A DNA stretch of 64,000 bases from Catenovulum agarivorans DS-2 (GCF_000568405.1 NZ_ARZY01000002.1:140540-204539), one strand, 5' to 3'; shown: positions 1 through 9,438, numbered from the stretch's first letter. Numbers and translations: made by a program. The notes: generated by a model from the letters alone, not told the origin.

Positions 1-144
1 CGTTCGTTTATTTATGCACTGGCCGCTGATGGTCAAAATGGTGTTGAAAATTTAATCGACCTGTATGAAAAAGAAATGCGAGTTGCGATGACGCTTACCG
101 GTGCAAAAAATATTCAAGCATTAAACCGAGATTCTCTCATTTAA
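1..144 (+). CDS. lldD: L-lactate dehydrogenase (FMN), C-terminal fragment
   Basis: Only the last 47 codons are inside the window; the gene continues to the left. The visible peptide contains [16 protein letters not shown] followed by a DSLI end. This is the characteristic C-terminus of the FMN-dependent alpha-hydroxyacid dehydrogenase family, and closest to LldD, which oxidises L-lactate to pyruvate and feeds electrons to the quinone pool at the inner membrane. E. coli LldD continues past the DSLV position, so this protein is slightly shorter at the C-terminus. The catalytic histidine/arginine part is outside the window, so substrate identity rests on this tail alone. Confidence 0.8.
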   Translation, partial: RSFIYALAADGQNGVENLIDLYEKEMRVAMTLTGAKNIQALNRDSLI

Positions 145-164
145 CCTCCTTGCTGAATTTTGTT

Positions 165-194
165 GTTTGCCCACTAAATTTTTGCTGGGCAAAC
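165..194 (+). terminator. hairpin after lldD, possible terminator
   Basis: An 8-bp perfect stem, GTTTGCCC (165-172) with GGGCAAAC (187-194), lies 20 bp after the lldD stop. There is no clean T-run after it, only an A/T-rich stretch, so it may be a weak terminator or a 3'-end stabiliser. The rest of the 145-437 gap holds nothing else I recognise. Confidence 0.4.
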
Positions 195-443
195 GGCTAA
201 ATTTTAATTCCCGTCTATACTTAGCGTTCCACTTGTGAGAGATATCTCAAAGAATACTGGGTAATATCTTGAAATAAACCGAGTAAGTGGAATGGTTTCT
301 ATCTAACTAATTGATATTTAATTGATATTTTTAATTTCAGCCAGTAAAAGATTAATACAAATCAATCTGTGACCCAGTACTCAGCTTCAACTGGTATTTG
401 GGTTAGTATAGCCCAATACGTTTAAATCGACACGGGGGTGCTT

Positions 444-2573
444 ATGTTAGTAAGCCGCCAAAATATGACCACATCACGAGCTGCAAATATCGTGATAGTT
501 GATGATGAAATTACCAGTGTGTTGATTCTTGAAAATGCGGTACAAGAATTAGGTCATGTGACATATACCACTGACCCTGCAGAGGCCGTCGGCCTGATCA
601 CTGATCTGCAACCAGATCTCGTTTTAATGGATATTGAAATGGGCGACTACAATGGGGTCGAGCTGTGCAAAAAACTTAAAGACAATCCACATACTGCCAA
701 TATAGCGGTGATATTTGTAACAGCACATGACAACCCAGACATTGAGTTTTTTTCTCTGGACTCGGGTGGTATCGACTTTATTACCAAGCCAATTAATCGC
801 AAGGTATGTAAATTGCGAGTGGCGAATCAGCTGGCGTTGCGTCACTATGCTGAAGATCTCGAGGTTGCCCAACGTGCGTTATTTAGTGAGAAAGAGCATT
901 TTAGGGCAACGCTAAATTCAATAGGCGATGGTGTGATAGCGACAGACGCACACGGAATCGTCACTTTTTTAAACCCAATTGCTCAGCATATGACAGGTAT
1001 GACAGAAGCAGAAGCTATCGGCCAGCATATTGAAAATGTGATGAACTTAAAAGATGCGACGACACATCACAAATCAATTAATCCCGCTGTGGTTGCCCTG
1101 TATGAACAAAGGGTTGTTGGCATGGCTTTGAATTGCCAGTTATATAGCCATACAGGTAACATTTACCGTGTGGAAGACTCCGCAGCCCCAATTGTCGATG
1201 CTCACGGCAATATCACAGGTTCAATTGTGGTTTTTCACGACATTAGCGAATCGATCGCGATGGCGGTAAAAATGAATCATTTGGCCAACAATGACCAATT
1301 AACAGGTCTACCTAATCGTATTTTATTACATGATAGATTGGAACAAGCTATCAAAGTTTCGCAACAAAACCGCCTTAAAACAGCATTAATGCTGGTAGAT
1401 ATCGACAATTTTAAATACTTAAATGATAGTTTAGGCCATCATATTGGCGATATGCTGATTAAACAAGTTGCAAAAAGACTCGAATTTGTAATGGACGCAA
1501 ATTGCACTCTTGCCAGAATTGGTGGAGATGAATTTGTATTGCTCGTTCCTAATGTTAAAGAAGTGCGCCAACTAAACCTTATTGCTGCTGATATTCAAGA
1601 AATCATCCAAAAGCCATTTGTAATCGACAATCAAGAATATAGTTTGTCTGTCAGTGTTGGGATTAGTGTAAACCCGACTGATGCTGAAACAGAAGGGCAT
1701 ATGATGCGCAATGCTGACGTCGCGATGTACAGGGCTAAACAGCAAGGCAAGCAGCAATCATGCTTTTTCTCGCAAGGTTTAGAAAACGATTTAAACGAAC
1801 GCATGGAGCTAGAACAAGTATTGCGTGAAGCGATTGATAAAAACAGCATTGAGGTTGTGTTTCAACCGCAAATTGATCTGGCCAGTCAGCAAGTTATTGC
1901 AGCTGAAGCATTGGCAAGACTGAAAGGTAAAGATGGCGATTATATTCCACCACCCAAATTTATCAGTTTGGCTGAGGAGCTTGGGTTGATCACAAAATTA
2001 GGCGAGCAAATATTGCGGAAAAGCTGTTTTGCCGCAAAAGATTGGTATGACCAAGGCAAGCCTATTCGCGTATGCGTCAATGTGTCAGCATTACAATTTT
2101 GTAGTGAGGGGTATTTTGACCAGGTGTTTGCTGTATTGGAGGATACTAATCTAAAAACATCATTGTTAGAGTTAGAAGTGACAGAGAGCTTACTGATGCA
2201 GGATGTTGACCTAGTTGAGGGAATTTTAAGAGATTTATCATTGACGGGCATCTTTATTGCGATCGATGATTTTGGTACTGGCTACTCAAGCTTATCTTAC
2301 CTAAAACGTCTACCTGTTGATGTACTTAAAATTGACCAATCTTTTGTGCGCGAAATGTTGGATGACAAGCAAAGCATGGACATCGTTAGGACAATTTCTG
2401 ATTTAGGTCATTCAATGCAATTGAAACTAGTTGGTGAGGGAATAGAAACTGCTGAACATGAACAAATTTTAAAATCGTTTGGCTGCCAAATGGGGCAAGG
2501 GTATTTGTACCACAAGCCTTTACACAAAGCCGACTTTGATAGGTTGGTCATACAGGGCGCGTTAATTTCTTAG
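444..2573 (+). CDS. response regulator with PAS, GGDEF and EAL domains (c-di-GMP turnover)
   Basis: A 709-aa cytoplasmic protein. Domains in order, numbered from the ATG at 444: receiver (about 12-130, acidic D20/D21, phospho-acceptor D63 in LVLMD, K117 in TKP); PAS (about 148-270); GGDEF (intact GGDEF at 360-364); EAL (EAL at 488-490, DDFGTGYSS loop further on). Both catalytic motifs look complete, so it could make or break cyclic-di-GMP; which activity dominates cannot be read from sequence. The ATG at 444 follows a GGGGGTG stretch; an in-frame GTG at 438 and ATG at 465 are alternatives. No histidine kinase is adjacent, so the partner is unknown. A decayed copy of its EAL end lies beyond the next gene. 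Confidence 0.9.
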   Translation: MLVSRQNMTTSRAANIVIVDDEITSVLILENAVQELGHVTYTTDPAEAVGLITDLQPDLVLMDIEMGDYNGVELCKKLKDNPHTANIAVIFVTAHDNPDIEFFSLDSGGIDFITKPINRKVCKLRVANQLALRHYAEDLEVAQRALFSEKEHFRATLNSIGDGVIATDAHGIVTFLNPIAQHMTGMTEAEAIGQHIENVMNLKDATTHHKSINPAVVALYEQRVVGMALNCQLYSHTGNIYRVEDSAAPIVDAHGNITGSIVVFHDISESIAMAVKMNHLANNDQLTGLPNRILLHDRLEQAIKVSQQNRLKTALMLVDIDNFKYLNDSLGHHIGDMLIKQVAKRLEFVMDANCTLARIGGDEFVLLVPNVKEVRQLNLIAADIQEIIQKPFVIDNQEYSLSVSVGISVNPTDAETEGHMMRNADVAMYRAKQQGKQQSCFFSQGLENDLNERMELEQVLREAIDKNSIEVVFQPQIDLASQQVIAAEALARLKGKDGDYIPPPKFISLAEELGLITKLGEQILRKSCFAAKDWYDQGKPIRVCVNVSALQFCSEGYFDQVFAVLEDTNLKTSLLELEVTESLLMQDVDLVEGILRDLSLTGIFIAIDDFGTGYSSLSYLKRLPVDVLKIDQSFVREMLDDKQSMDIVRTISDLGHSMQLKLVGEGIETAEHEQILKSFGCQMGQGYLYHKPLHKADFDRLVIQGALIS

Positions 2574-2698
2574 CTGCTGGTTGCGCTAAACGGTCTAAGA
2601 TATAAAGTATATTAAATTAGCCTTTTATATATCAATTGATCTCAGGTAATATAACTCTAATCTAATAAAAATTATTTGAATCATGAGGCTAACTACAA

Positions 2699-3472
2699 AT
2701 GGAGAGCAACAGCAAAAAATATTCTGCTCCGGCCCTAGAAAAGGGCTTGGATATTTTAGAGTTATTGTCAAAAGATAATTCTGTACTCAATAAAGTCAGC
2801 GTCGCAGAACGCTTGGGCCGTTCAAGTGCTGAAATATACCGTATGTTACTCGTTTTAGAAGAGCGCGGTTACATCGAAAAGGACGAAGAAGCGGAAGGTT
2901 ACCGAATTTCTCGAAAACTATTGCAATTAGGCACAGAGCAAGAGCCAATCAAAGAGTTATTGGAATTTTCTGCGCCTATTATGCGTAATCTTTGCCTTGA
3001 AACGACCATGTCTTGCCATATTGCGGTACAGTCGAATGAACAATTAGTCGTTATTTCGCGTTCAGAAGCGCCAAGCGTTTTATCTTATTCAGTGCGAGTG
3101 GGTTATAGAAAACCACTTATTGAAACAGCTTCAGGCAGAGTTTTATTTGCTTACCAAGAATCAGTAATTAAAGAACGCTGGTTAGATATGTTTAGCAAAG
3201 AAAACAGCGAAGATGAAATTAAAAGCTTTATTGCTGATAGTAAAAAAATAGCTAAACAAGGCTATTGGAAAGGGCCAAGTTCATTTGTTGAAGGTGTGAC
3301 GGATTTATCTGCGCCTATTTTAGATGGAGATACAGCAATCGCAACCTTATCTGTTCCGCATATTCAACGTAGACCTGAAGAGGTTTCGGTTAAAAAGTGC
3401 ATTGAGTTATTACAATCAGCTTCAGAGAAGATATCTAAAGCAATTACTTTAGGTATAGTGAAAACTTTTTAA
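2699..3472 (+). CDS. IclR-family transcriptional regulator
   Basis: A 257-aa protein with the IclR layout: an N-terminal winged helix-turn-helix (about 10-70, starting ALEKGLDILELLS and including SVAERLGRSSAEIYRML) and a C-terminal effector-binding GAF-like domain (about 85-250, with ETASGRVLFAY and a late LSAPILDGD stretch). IclR proteins bind operators near carbon-catabolism genes and respond to a small organic acid or sugar derivative. The nearest metabolic candidates are lldD to the left and the porin gene to the right; neither link is demonstrated. It stands alone, 125 bp after the GGDEF-EAL gene, between that gene and a decayed EAL fragment. Confidence 0.9.
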   Translation: MESNSKKYSAPALEKGLDILELLSKDNSVLNKVSVAERLGRSSAEIYRMLLVLEERGYIEKDEEAEGYRISRKLLQLGTEQEPIKELLEFSAPIMRNLCLETTMSCHIAVQSNEQLVVISRSEAPSVLSYSVRVGYRKPLIETASGRVLFAYQESVIKERWLDMFSKENSEDEIKSFIADSKKIAKQGYWKGPSSFVEGVTDLSAPILDGDTAIATLSVPHIQRRPEEVSVKKCIELLQSASEKISKAITLGIVKTF

Positions 3473-3490
3473 CGAGAAATATTTAGTTAG

Positions 3491-3758
3491 GTTACTGAAT
3501 ACTATATTCGAGATATGTTGGACGATAAGCAGAGTATGGACACTGTAAAAACTATTTCCGATTTAGGCCGCTCATTGCAGCTGTATTTAGTCGGAGATGG
3601 AATTGAAACTCAAGAGCATGAAGCTGTATTAAAACCTTTTGGCTGCAATTAGCCAAGGTTATATGTACAACAAACCTTTGGCCAAAAAAGAGTTTGATAC
3701 TTTGATTTATAATTTGCTTTGGATGAAAACTAACTGCCCTGAGCTGAAATTAGCTTAG
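3491..3758 (+). pseudogene. decayed C-terminal fragment of an EAL-domain gene
   Basis: Read from 3503 the DNA encodes RDMLDDKQSMDTV, then SDLGRS and GDGIETQEHE, colinear with the C-terminal EAL end of the protein at 444-2573 (REMLDDKQSMDIV, SDLGHS, GEGIETAEHE). The frame stops at 3650-3652, but shifting by one base at 3648 continues the homology as ISQGYMYNKPLAKKEFDTL to a stop at 3756, matching GQGYLYHKPLHKADFD. About two bases appear lost after the FGC codons. There is no GGDEF part, start codon or ribosome site, so this is a relic of a tandem paralogue with IclR between the copies. The hairpin GCCCT (3736-3740) / AGGGC (3757-3761) may end transcription here. Confidence 0.8.
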
Positions 3759-3804
3759 GGCGTTAGAGTTGTGTTTATTTCAGCTTTTGTCTTCAACTAG
3801 CAAA

Positions 3805-5157
3805 CTAAAATTTGTAGGTTAGCTGAAGATATCCAAAGCGAGTAGTTTCATTTGGCAGCGCTTGGGCGGTGCGCATGTTTTTTAAATACTCGCCAGGGGT
3901 AAACAATGAAGCACCAACTTCAAAAATCCATTCTTTTTTACCCAACCAATATTGAACGCGAGCGTCAATCGCATGGCCCAAAAAGTCACCACTTTGGCCT
4001 GTTTCATCTCGATATTTTGCGGTTTTAAATATATCAGTTTTAGATTGTAAGTATGCAGCAGAGTAGTGAATTCTAGCATCCCAATTTGCTTTTGGCCGTA
4101 GTTCTAATCTAATCCCCGTTGCGGATAAATTAACAGGTGCCAAAGGCCCATGGATAGAGGTATGATTTAAGTCTGTACGTCGGCCACCAAACAATGATTC
4201 ATATTGCTCGAACTGGCTATCATCAGGATTGTTGTCGCCACTTGCATGGTAATGTTGAAAGGCTATATTTGGGTTTAAACTATGCTCAAAAGTATAACCA
4301 ACTCTGAATAACAACATATCCGCATTTACTTTTAGGTCGATGTTGTCGTTGGGGTTGCTGGTTGCGTGTCGACTTCCGTACCTATATGCCGCTTCTATAT
4401 CGAAGTTCCATATATTTGGTGCCCATTTTCTAAAAAGTCGTGCGCTGATTGTCGTGTAATGACGATTGTTTGTTGGGTTGCTAATGGTGTCTTTTTCATC
4501 TAACCCATATACAAAAGCCTCTGCCGCAATAGATTGATTTGGATTATTTAAAATGTCGGCCCAACGATATGACAAACCCCAAAGTCGGCGTTGCCATTGT
4601 TCTTTATCTAGTTTGTGATGATTGTTGCGAACTTGGTTAGAGTCGTTAGGCAATGGTTTTACTGGCACCAAATAAAACGCGTGTAGTTCATCTTTGTTGT
4701 TAAAGGTTGTTTTGCTATAAATGCCGGTAAAGCTTTTTATTACGTTAGCATACCCGACTCTTTGGATGTGGCGTTTGGAGCCCACGGTTAGAGTTTGCCT
4801 ACCGATAACCAATTCAGATTTTTGACTGCTGGGGATAAATTCTGCAAGGTTATTAAATTTTATGTAAGCTTGTAGTAAATCGCTCACGTTAGTAAAACTG
4901 CTGGACAGTGGTGTATTTTCATCCCCTAAATAGGTTCTGCTGTCTTGTAGCTCTATGCCAAATGTCATGCTTTGAGTCTGGTGTTTAGCATGCAGTAAAC
5001 TTCTAAATAGTAAAAGTTGGTCACTACCAGATTTTTCTGTTCTGAATTGACCTGTTAAACTTTCGTAACGAGCTCGAAGTTCACCGTTTACAGATAAGTT
5101 ATTGGCATAAGCTAGGTTTACGGCTAGGCAGAGCAATACAAGGATATAACGATACAT
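3805..5157 (-). CDS. alginate-export-family outer membrane porin
   Basis: A predicted beta-barrel of about 450 aa. An N-terminal signal peptide (MYRYILVLLCLAVNLAYA, then NN) is followed by GELRARYES, the usual opening strand of the alginate-export/OprD-like porin group. It has many alternating aromatic/polar strands and ends in a C-terminal strand finishing YKF, typical for BAM recognition. I chose the ATG at 5157 because a GGGA box sits six bases upstream; a GTG at 5169 would add four residues. Its substrate is unknown. Another protein of the same broad type is at 39527-40684 (opening GDFRLRYES). The IclR gene upstream on the other strand is a possible regulator. Confidence 0.75.
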   Translation of the reverse strand: MYRYILVLLCLAVNLAYANNLSVNGELRARYESLTGQFRTEKSGSDQLLLFRSLLHAKHQTQSMTFGIELQDSRTYLGDENTPLSSSFTNVSDLLQAYIKFNNLAEFIPSSQKSELVIGRQTLTVGSKRHIQRVGYANVIKSFTGIYSKTTFNNKDELHAFYLVPVKPLPNDSNQVRNNHHKLDKEQWQRRLWGLSYRWADILNNPNQSIAAEAFVYGLDEKDTISNPTNNRHYTTISARLFRKWAPNIWNFDIEAAYRYGSRHATSNPNDNIDLKVNADMLLFRVGYTFEHSLNPNIAFQHYHASGDNNPDDSQFEQYESLFGGRRTDLNHTSIHGPLAPVNLSATGIRLELRPKANWDARIHYSAAYLQSKTDIFKTAKYRDETGQSGDFLGHAIDARVQYWLGKKEWIFEVGASLFTPGEYLKNMRTAQALPNETTRFGYLQLTYKF

Positions 5158-5261
5158 TCTGATTCCCACTAGAACATTCTTTAGGCTAGTTTAGTTAATT
5201 TAAGATAGGGGAAATGTTATCTACAGAAGCGCGAGCTTTAATGACAGATTTGTGAAAATTT

Positions 5262-5375
5262 GGGTGGCAACCTTGCCAGCGACACCTCGGCACATGAGTC
5301 ATCCGCTGTGGCTGCTACCTTCCGGTCCTGACCAGGTTCACGAACTATCATTGCGAGGGAACCAACAAGGTTACC
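5262..5375 (-). ncRNA. ffs: signal recognition particle RNA (4.5S type)
   Basis: On the minus strand the sequence contains the conserved SRP domain IV core GGTCAGGACCGGAAGGTAGC and nearby CAGCC and GATGAC segments, colinear with E. coli 4.5S RNA. The two ends pair (GGTAACCTTG at the 5' end with CAAGGTTGCC at the 3' end), giving the long hairpin of about 114 nt. The RNA binds Ffh and targets ribosomes making membrane proteins to FtsY. An A/T-rich stretch follows the 3' end. Ends are placed by alignment to the E. coli molecule and may be off by a few bases. Confidence 0.95.
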
Positions 5376-5524
5376 ATAATGAGACGCTGTGCATTATCCA
5401 CATTCGTCAGGGTTTCGCAAGCCTTGTCGGCCAATTTTAGCTTTTTGTCGTTTGAATGCTGTTTTATTCAACAAATTCATGGTTTTTAGTTCAGGGTTAA
5501 ATCGCATTCATGCTGAATACTGGG

Positions 5525-5530
5525 TATAAT
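5525..5530 (+). promoter_or_regulatory. possible -10 box for aroA
   Basis: A perfect TATAAT lies 41 bp before the aroA ATG. No good -35 hexamer sits 16-18 bp upstream, so this is only a candidate. Confidence 0.35.
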
Positions 5531-5570
5531 CTTGACAGTTTTATAAGTTTATTAGATAAGAGCAGAGTTG

Positions 5571-6857
5571 ATGGAAAGCTTAACAGTTGCACCTATTACC
5601 GCAGTTGACGGTGAAGTGACCATTCCAGGTTCTAAGAGTTTGTCGAACCGAATTTTATTATTGGCAGCGTTAGCAAAAGGCGAAACGCATATTACTAACT
5701 TGTTGGACAGTGACGATATTCGCCACATGTTAACTGCACTTAAACAATTGGGTGTAAGTTATGAGTTATCTGCAGACAAAACTGAATGTAAAGTAACAGG
5801 GTTAGCGGGTCCAATTAATTTTGCTGGCAGTGCTGAGTTATTTTTAGGCAATGCTGGTACGGCAATGCGCCCATTGGCCGCAGCCTTATGTTTGGGCCAA
5901 GGCGAGTTTGTATTGACTGGCGAGCCGCGAATGTTCGAGCGTCCTATCGGTCATTTAGTTGATGCGTTGCGTCAAGTTGGTGCTGATATTGAATATTTAA
6001 AAGATACTGATTTTCCACCATTAAAAATTAATGCGACTGGATTAAAAGGCGGCCGCGTTGAAATTAAAGGTAGTATTTCTAGCCAGTTCTTAACTGCATT
6101 ATTAATGGCTGCGCCTTTGGCCCAACAAGATTTAGAAATTGTCGTGATTGATGAGTTAGTTTCTAAACCTTACATTGAAATTACTTTGAGTTTAATGAAG
6201 CAGTTTGGTGTGGAAGTTGAAAACCAAAACTATCAAGTATTTAAAGTCAAAGCGGGTCAAACTTATCAGTCTCCAGGTCGTATTTTAGTCGAAGGTGATG
6301 CGTCTTCTGCTTCATACTTTTTGGCCGCGGCAGCGATTAAAGGTGGTACGGTTAAAGTCAATGGTGTGGGGACTAAGAGTGTGCAAGGTGATGCGCGTTT
6401 CGCTGAAGTTTTAGAGCAAATGGGCGCTATTGTTGAGTGGGGTGAAGAGTACATTTCTGTGACCAAAAATGGTCCTTTACGTGCGGTGGATGTTGACTTA
6501 AACCATATCCCAGATGCAGCTATGACTATTGCTACTGCCGCTTTATTTGCTGAAGGTACTACGGCTATTCGAAATATTTACAACTGGCGTGTTAAAGAAA
6601 CGGACCGTTTGTCTGCTATGGCGATTGAATTGCGTAAAGTTGGTGCTACGGTAGAAGAGGGTGAAGATTATATTATTGTAACTCCACCAGCTGAGGTGCA
6701 AACTGCGGCAATTGATACTTATAACGATCACCGTATGGCGATGTGTTTTAGTTTAGCGGCTATGGGTAAAAACCCTATGATCATTAATGATCCTAAGTGT
6801 ACTGCGAAAACTTTCCCGAATTATTTTGAATTATTTGAGTCGGTTGTAAGTCACTAG
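5571..6857 (+). CDS. aroA: 3-phosphoshikimate 1-carboxyvinyltransferase (EPSP synthase)
   Basis: A 428-aa cytoplasmic enzyme of the shikimate pathway; it transfers the enolpyruvyl group of PEP to shikimate-3-phosphate on the way to chorismate. Both family signatures are present: [17 protein letters not shown] (class I, glyphosate-sensitive type) and [13 protein letters not shown]-terminal [10 protein letters not shown] and C-terminal [12 protein letters not shown], with the catalytic D-H-R residues, also match, and length equals the usual 427-430 aa. The ATG at 5571 is preferred over a TTG three bases earlier. It is a single-gene unit here, without serC or cmk next to it, and is followed by two long hairpin repeats before the convergent gene. 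Confidence 0.97.
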   Translation: MESLTVAPITAVDGEVTIPGSKSLSNRILLLAALAKGETHITNLLDSDDIRHMLTALKQLGVSYELSADKTECKVTGLAGPINFAGSAELFLGNAGTAMRPLAAALCLGQGEFVLTGEPRMFERPIGHLVDALRQVGADIEYLKDTDFPPLKINATGLKGGRVEIKGSISSQFLTALLMAAPLAQQDLEIVVIDELVSKPYIEITLSLMKQFGVEVENQNYQVFKVKAGQTYQSPGRILVEGDASSASYFLAAAAIKGGTVKVNGVGTKSVQGDARFAEVLEQMGAIVEWGEEYISVTKNGPLRAVDVDLNHIPDAAMTIATAALFAEGTTAIRNIYNWRVKETDRLSAMAIELRKVGATVEEGEDYIIVTPPAEVQTAAIDTYNDHRMAMCFSLAAMGKNPMIINDPKCTAKTFPNYFELFESVVSH

Positions 6858-6875
6858 ATTTAAGCTCGGGCGCTG

Positions 6876-7002
6876 GGTGTCATGCTGGTAGCGATATTTT
6901 TCGCAAAATCGCTGCAAGGCCATCCATGGCCCGCTCTCAAACGGTGTCCCTACCGATTGGAAGTTTTGCGAAAAACACCCGCTACCACCATTCCTGACAC
7001 CT
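6876..7002 (+). repeat. long-hairpin intergenic repeat, copy C
   Basis: Outer arms pair with each other (GGTGTCATGCTGGTAGCG at 6876-6893 with CGCTACCACC...TGACACC ending 7002), then TTTTTCGCAAAA pairs with TTTTGCGAAAAA. The core carries CGCTGCAAGGCCATCCATGG, shared with three other copies (7050-7143, 27062-27176, 37980-38094). It lies between convergent genes and may act as a transcription end, but it is too long and structured for a simple terminator. No protein is expected from it. Confidence 0.7.
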
Positions 7003-7049
7003 ATATTGCTGCCCTTTCTTCGCAATAAAAATGCTCGATAAAAGCCTAA

Positions 7050-7143
7050 CTGAATGCTGATTTTCTAAAACTTCACAAGGCAGGGAAGCCTTGTGAGAGC
7101 GACCATGGAAGGTGTATAGCGTTTTTAGAAAATCATGCTTCAG
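7050..7143 (-). repeat. long-hairpin intergenic repeat, copy D
   Basis: Inverted relative to copy C. Outer arms CTGAATGCTGATTTTCTAAAA (7050-7070) and TTTTAGAAAATCATGCTTCAG (7123-7143) are complementary with few mismatches. The inner hairpin is CACAAGGCAGGGAAGCCTTGTG. Read on the minus strand the core has AAAACGCTATACACCTTCCATGG and CTTGTGAAGTTTT, matching the family order. Its outer arms differ from copy C although each copy is self-complementary. Confidence 0.65.
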
Positions 7144-7172
7144 CTGGCTTGTAGCCAATTAAATTAAAGCAA

Positions 7173-9329
7173 CTAAATCGACTTCATATATTCAACAATT
7201 TGCCATCTCTGTTTGTCTGTCAATGCTGGTAAAACCTGACCATTTGGCAATTGAATATCTTTAGTCCCATATTCGTGGCCTGCATTGCTGTTACCTACTT
7301 TTGAAGTATCAAATACAAAGCCATCATAGCCTTCGCTGATAAAGCCTACTTTTACAGGGTCGAACAGCCGGCTTCCGACAACAAACTTTTCGGGGCGACA
7401 CTTTTCGCCTGCTTGTTGTTGCTGGGCATTGCATTTAGGTAGTAGTAAGTCGTACAAAGTCGGTACCGAGCCATTGTGTAAGTATGGGGCGGTTGCCCAT
7501 ACACCATTCATAGGTCGAGCTTTATAAGCCAATAAAGACGCCCACGGGTTAGCGGTTGTATCAGGGTTGTAGTTACCACGTTTTATCGATTGTTTTATGT
7601 CATTGTCGAAAAAGGTAACGGCTAGGTTATATAACCAATCAAACCAGTTCGTTAACCAGCCTTTGTCTGGATCGGGTGTCGCAACGACATTGCGGGTGGC
7701 GGCTGTTAAAATAGCAGCGACAGGTGCTTGTTCTTGTAGCAAGATATCACCCACATCTGTGCCCAAATAAATCCCCTGCAAAATGCCAGTTTGACCTGTG
7801 TAGCTAACACTGTTGGTTGCCATCTTGTCATCGGTTTGAATTTCTTCTAGCTTTGACATTTGGGCGATAACTTTGCGCCTAGGGTTGGTAGATTCAATCG
7901 GTAAGTGACAGTTTGCACAATGTTGTTCAAATAGTAATTGGCCCGCTTTGACATCCGCCCATTTTATTCTGCCTAATACTTCTTCTGGCCAGATTGGGCT
8001 GGTTAAATCTCTTAATTGCGATTCGATTAGGCGTAAGTTGGTAAAATCAACCGAGGATTTAAAATGGGTATATTTGCCATTGTCGTTTTTTGGTTGGTCA
8101 CCTAAAAATGTTGAGAGGTTGGCACTTTTAGATTCGTACCAGTCTAGTGTTGCAAATACTCCCATGACTTCGCCGGTATTTCGGCCAACAGCGCCAACCC
8201 CAGCATTGGCGGCAATGCCGTTCCATTGTACATAATCGTGCTGGGCAATGTCCCACAAAAACGGATAGCTGACAGGTGCATCGGGTGCGTTAAATAGTTT
8301 TTCTTTTAGTTGTTTTAGTTGCGCCATGTTTGCAACTAAGTCTGCTGAGTCAGGGTCGAGGTTAAATTGGCCTACCAAGCGGTCAAATACCCGAGGTAGT
8401 TGATCATTGGCAATTAAACCATTGTTTAGATCTTTTAGTAACTTGGTTGCAGTTTGACCGTCAAATGTATCGGCAATGGATTGTTGGAGCTGCTTTTTAT
8501 TCAGGGTATGTTGCAGTACTCGATTAAAAATACGGCCAAATGCATCTAATCGGGCGTAGCCATATTCGGTGGGACTGTGGTTGATATAGTTATACAAAGA
8601 AACTTGCAGCATATATTTGTGTAAGTCGGCTTCAATGTTTTGTTCGTCTTCGTAGTTGACCTGTCCCAGAATGCCTTGTTGTAAATTGTGATTCAAAACA
8701 TTGTTGATAAATCTACGTTTTTTGCGTTTGTCTTGCAATGTCTCGGATAGGGCTGCTTCTAGCTCGCGCATAAACATATCCATATTGGCCATAGCTGGGC
8801 CGCCATCAATCCGAATAGCTGTGTTGTTATAGACCACTTGGCTAGTATGGCAAGCTGCACAGGTTAAACCCAAATATGTCTTGCCTAAATATTCATCTTT
8901 GACAAAACCAAGTGGCAGTCCGTCAGGATTAGCTTCAGTTGGTTTTTGCACTATGTAACGAAAGCGGTCGATATTTTTTTCGCTGCGAAAAAGCTCGCTT
9001 GAGTTATGCTGTTCTAAAAATAAAAAGAAGTCGTACGGCAGTAAATCAGAACCTTGGGTGGTATTGTAGTACCACATGCTTTGGCTGGCATTCCAGCCTT
9101 GCCATTTTCCGTTGATTTCAGAATTGGGGAATTGTGGGCTTGGGTAAATTTTATCAAAACCGTCCATAAACTGGCTGTTTTGAATATATTGTGCGCCGCG
9201 ATAAGGGCTATTGTCGCTGTAACGACTTTGGTGTTTCCAGTAAACACCTAAACCACTTATTAGGATTAGCAAACTAAAAAACACTAAACCTAATTTAGTT
9301 ATTATTTTTATTTTTCCGTTAAGTATCAT
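7173..9329 (-). CDS. RoxA-like dihaem cytochrome c protein (CCP/MauG superfamily)
   Basis: A 718-aa exported protein with an N-terminal anchor (about 12-31) and two c-type haem sites, CAACH (157-161) and CANCH (471-475). The spacing, the stretch NGIAANAGVGAVGRNTGE and the late WATAPYLHNGSVPTLYDLL segment match the RoxA/RoxB rubber-oxygenase-like branch of the dihaem cytochrome c peroxidase superfamily, which is about twice the length of classic CcpA. RoxA cleaves polyisoprene with dioxygen; many marine homologues have no known substrate, so the reaction here is open. A strong AAGGA ribosome site precedes the ATG. Alternatives are a peroxidase or a MauG-type modifying enzyme. It shares strand with nasT upstream (109-bp gap), which need not mean shared function. 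Confidence 0.75.
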   Translation of the reverse strand: MILNGKIKIITKLGLVFFSLLILISGLGVYWKHQSRYSDNSPYRGAQYIQNSQFMDGFDKIYPSPQFPNSEINGKWQGWNASQSMWYYNTTQGSDLLPYDFFLFLEQHNSSELFRSEKNIDRFRYIVQKPTEANPDGLPLGFVKDEYLGKTYLGLTCAACHTSQVVYNNTAIRIDGGPAMANMDMFMRELEAALSETLQDKRKKRRFINNVLNHNLQQGILGQVNYEDEQNIEADLHKYMLQVSLYNYINHSPTEYGYARLDAFGRIFNRVLQHTLNKKQLQQSIADTFDGQTATKLLKDLNNGLIANDQLPRVFDRLVGQFNLDPDSADLVANMAQLKQLKEKLFNAPDAPVSYPFLWDIAQHDYVQWNGIAANAGVGAVGRNTGEVMGVFATLDWYESKSANLSTFLGDQPKNDNGKYTHFKSSVDFTNLRLIESQLRDLTSPIWPEEVLGRIKWADVKAGQLLFEQHCANCHLPIESTNPRRKVIAQMSKLEEIQTDDKMATNSVSYTGQTGILQGIYLGTDVGDILLQEQAPVAAILTAATRNVVATPDPDKGWLTNWFDWLYNLAVTFFDNDIKQSIKRGNYNPDTTANPWASLLAYKARPMNGVWATAPYLHNGSVPTLYDLLLPKCNAQQQQAGEKCRPEKFVVGSRLFDPVKVGFISEGYDGFVFDTSKVGNSNAGHEYGTKDIQLPNGQVLPALTDKQRWQIVEYMKSI

Positions 9330-9438
9330 CCGTATTTTCCTTTTAACCGCATACGGACAGTTCTGCTACACAAATCCGTATGTGTTTGTTAATTATAATT
9401 GTATTTTTTGTGGTGGATACTTTAACAGAAACGGATTT

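Noticed and set aside
5252..5440. 62-aa open frame on the plus strand
   Set aside because: It runs antisense through the SRP RNA gene; not a real protein.
6831..7025. 64-aa open frame on the minus strand between aroA and the dihaem gene
   Set aside because: It lies in the hairpin repeat copy C and overlaps the end of aroA; no start signal or homology.
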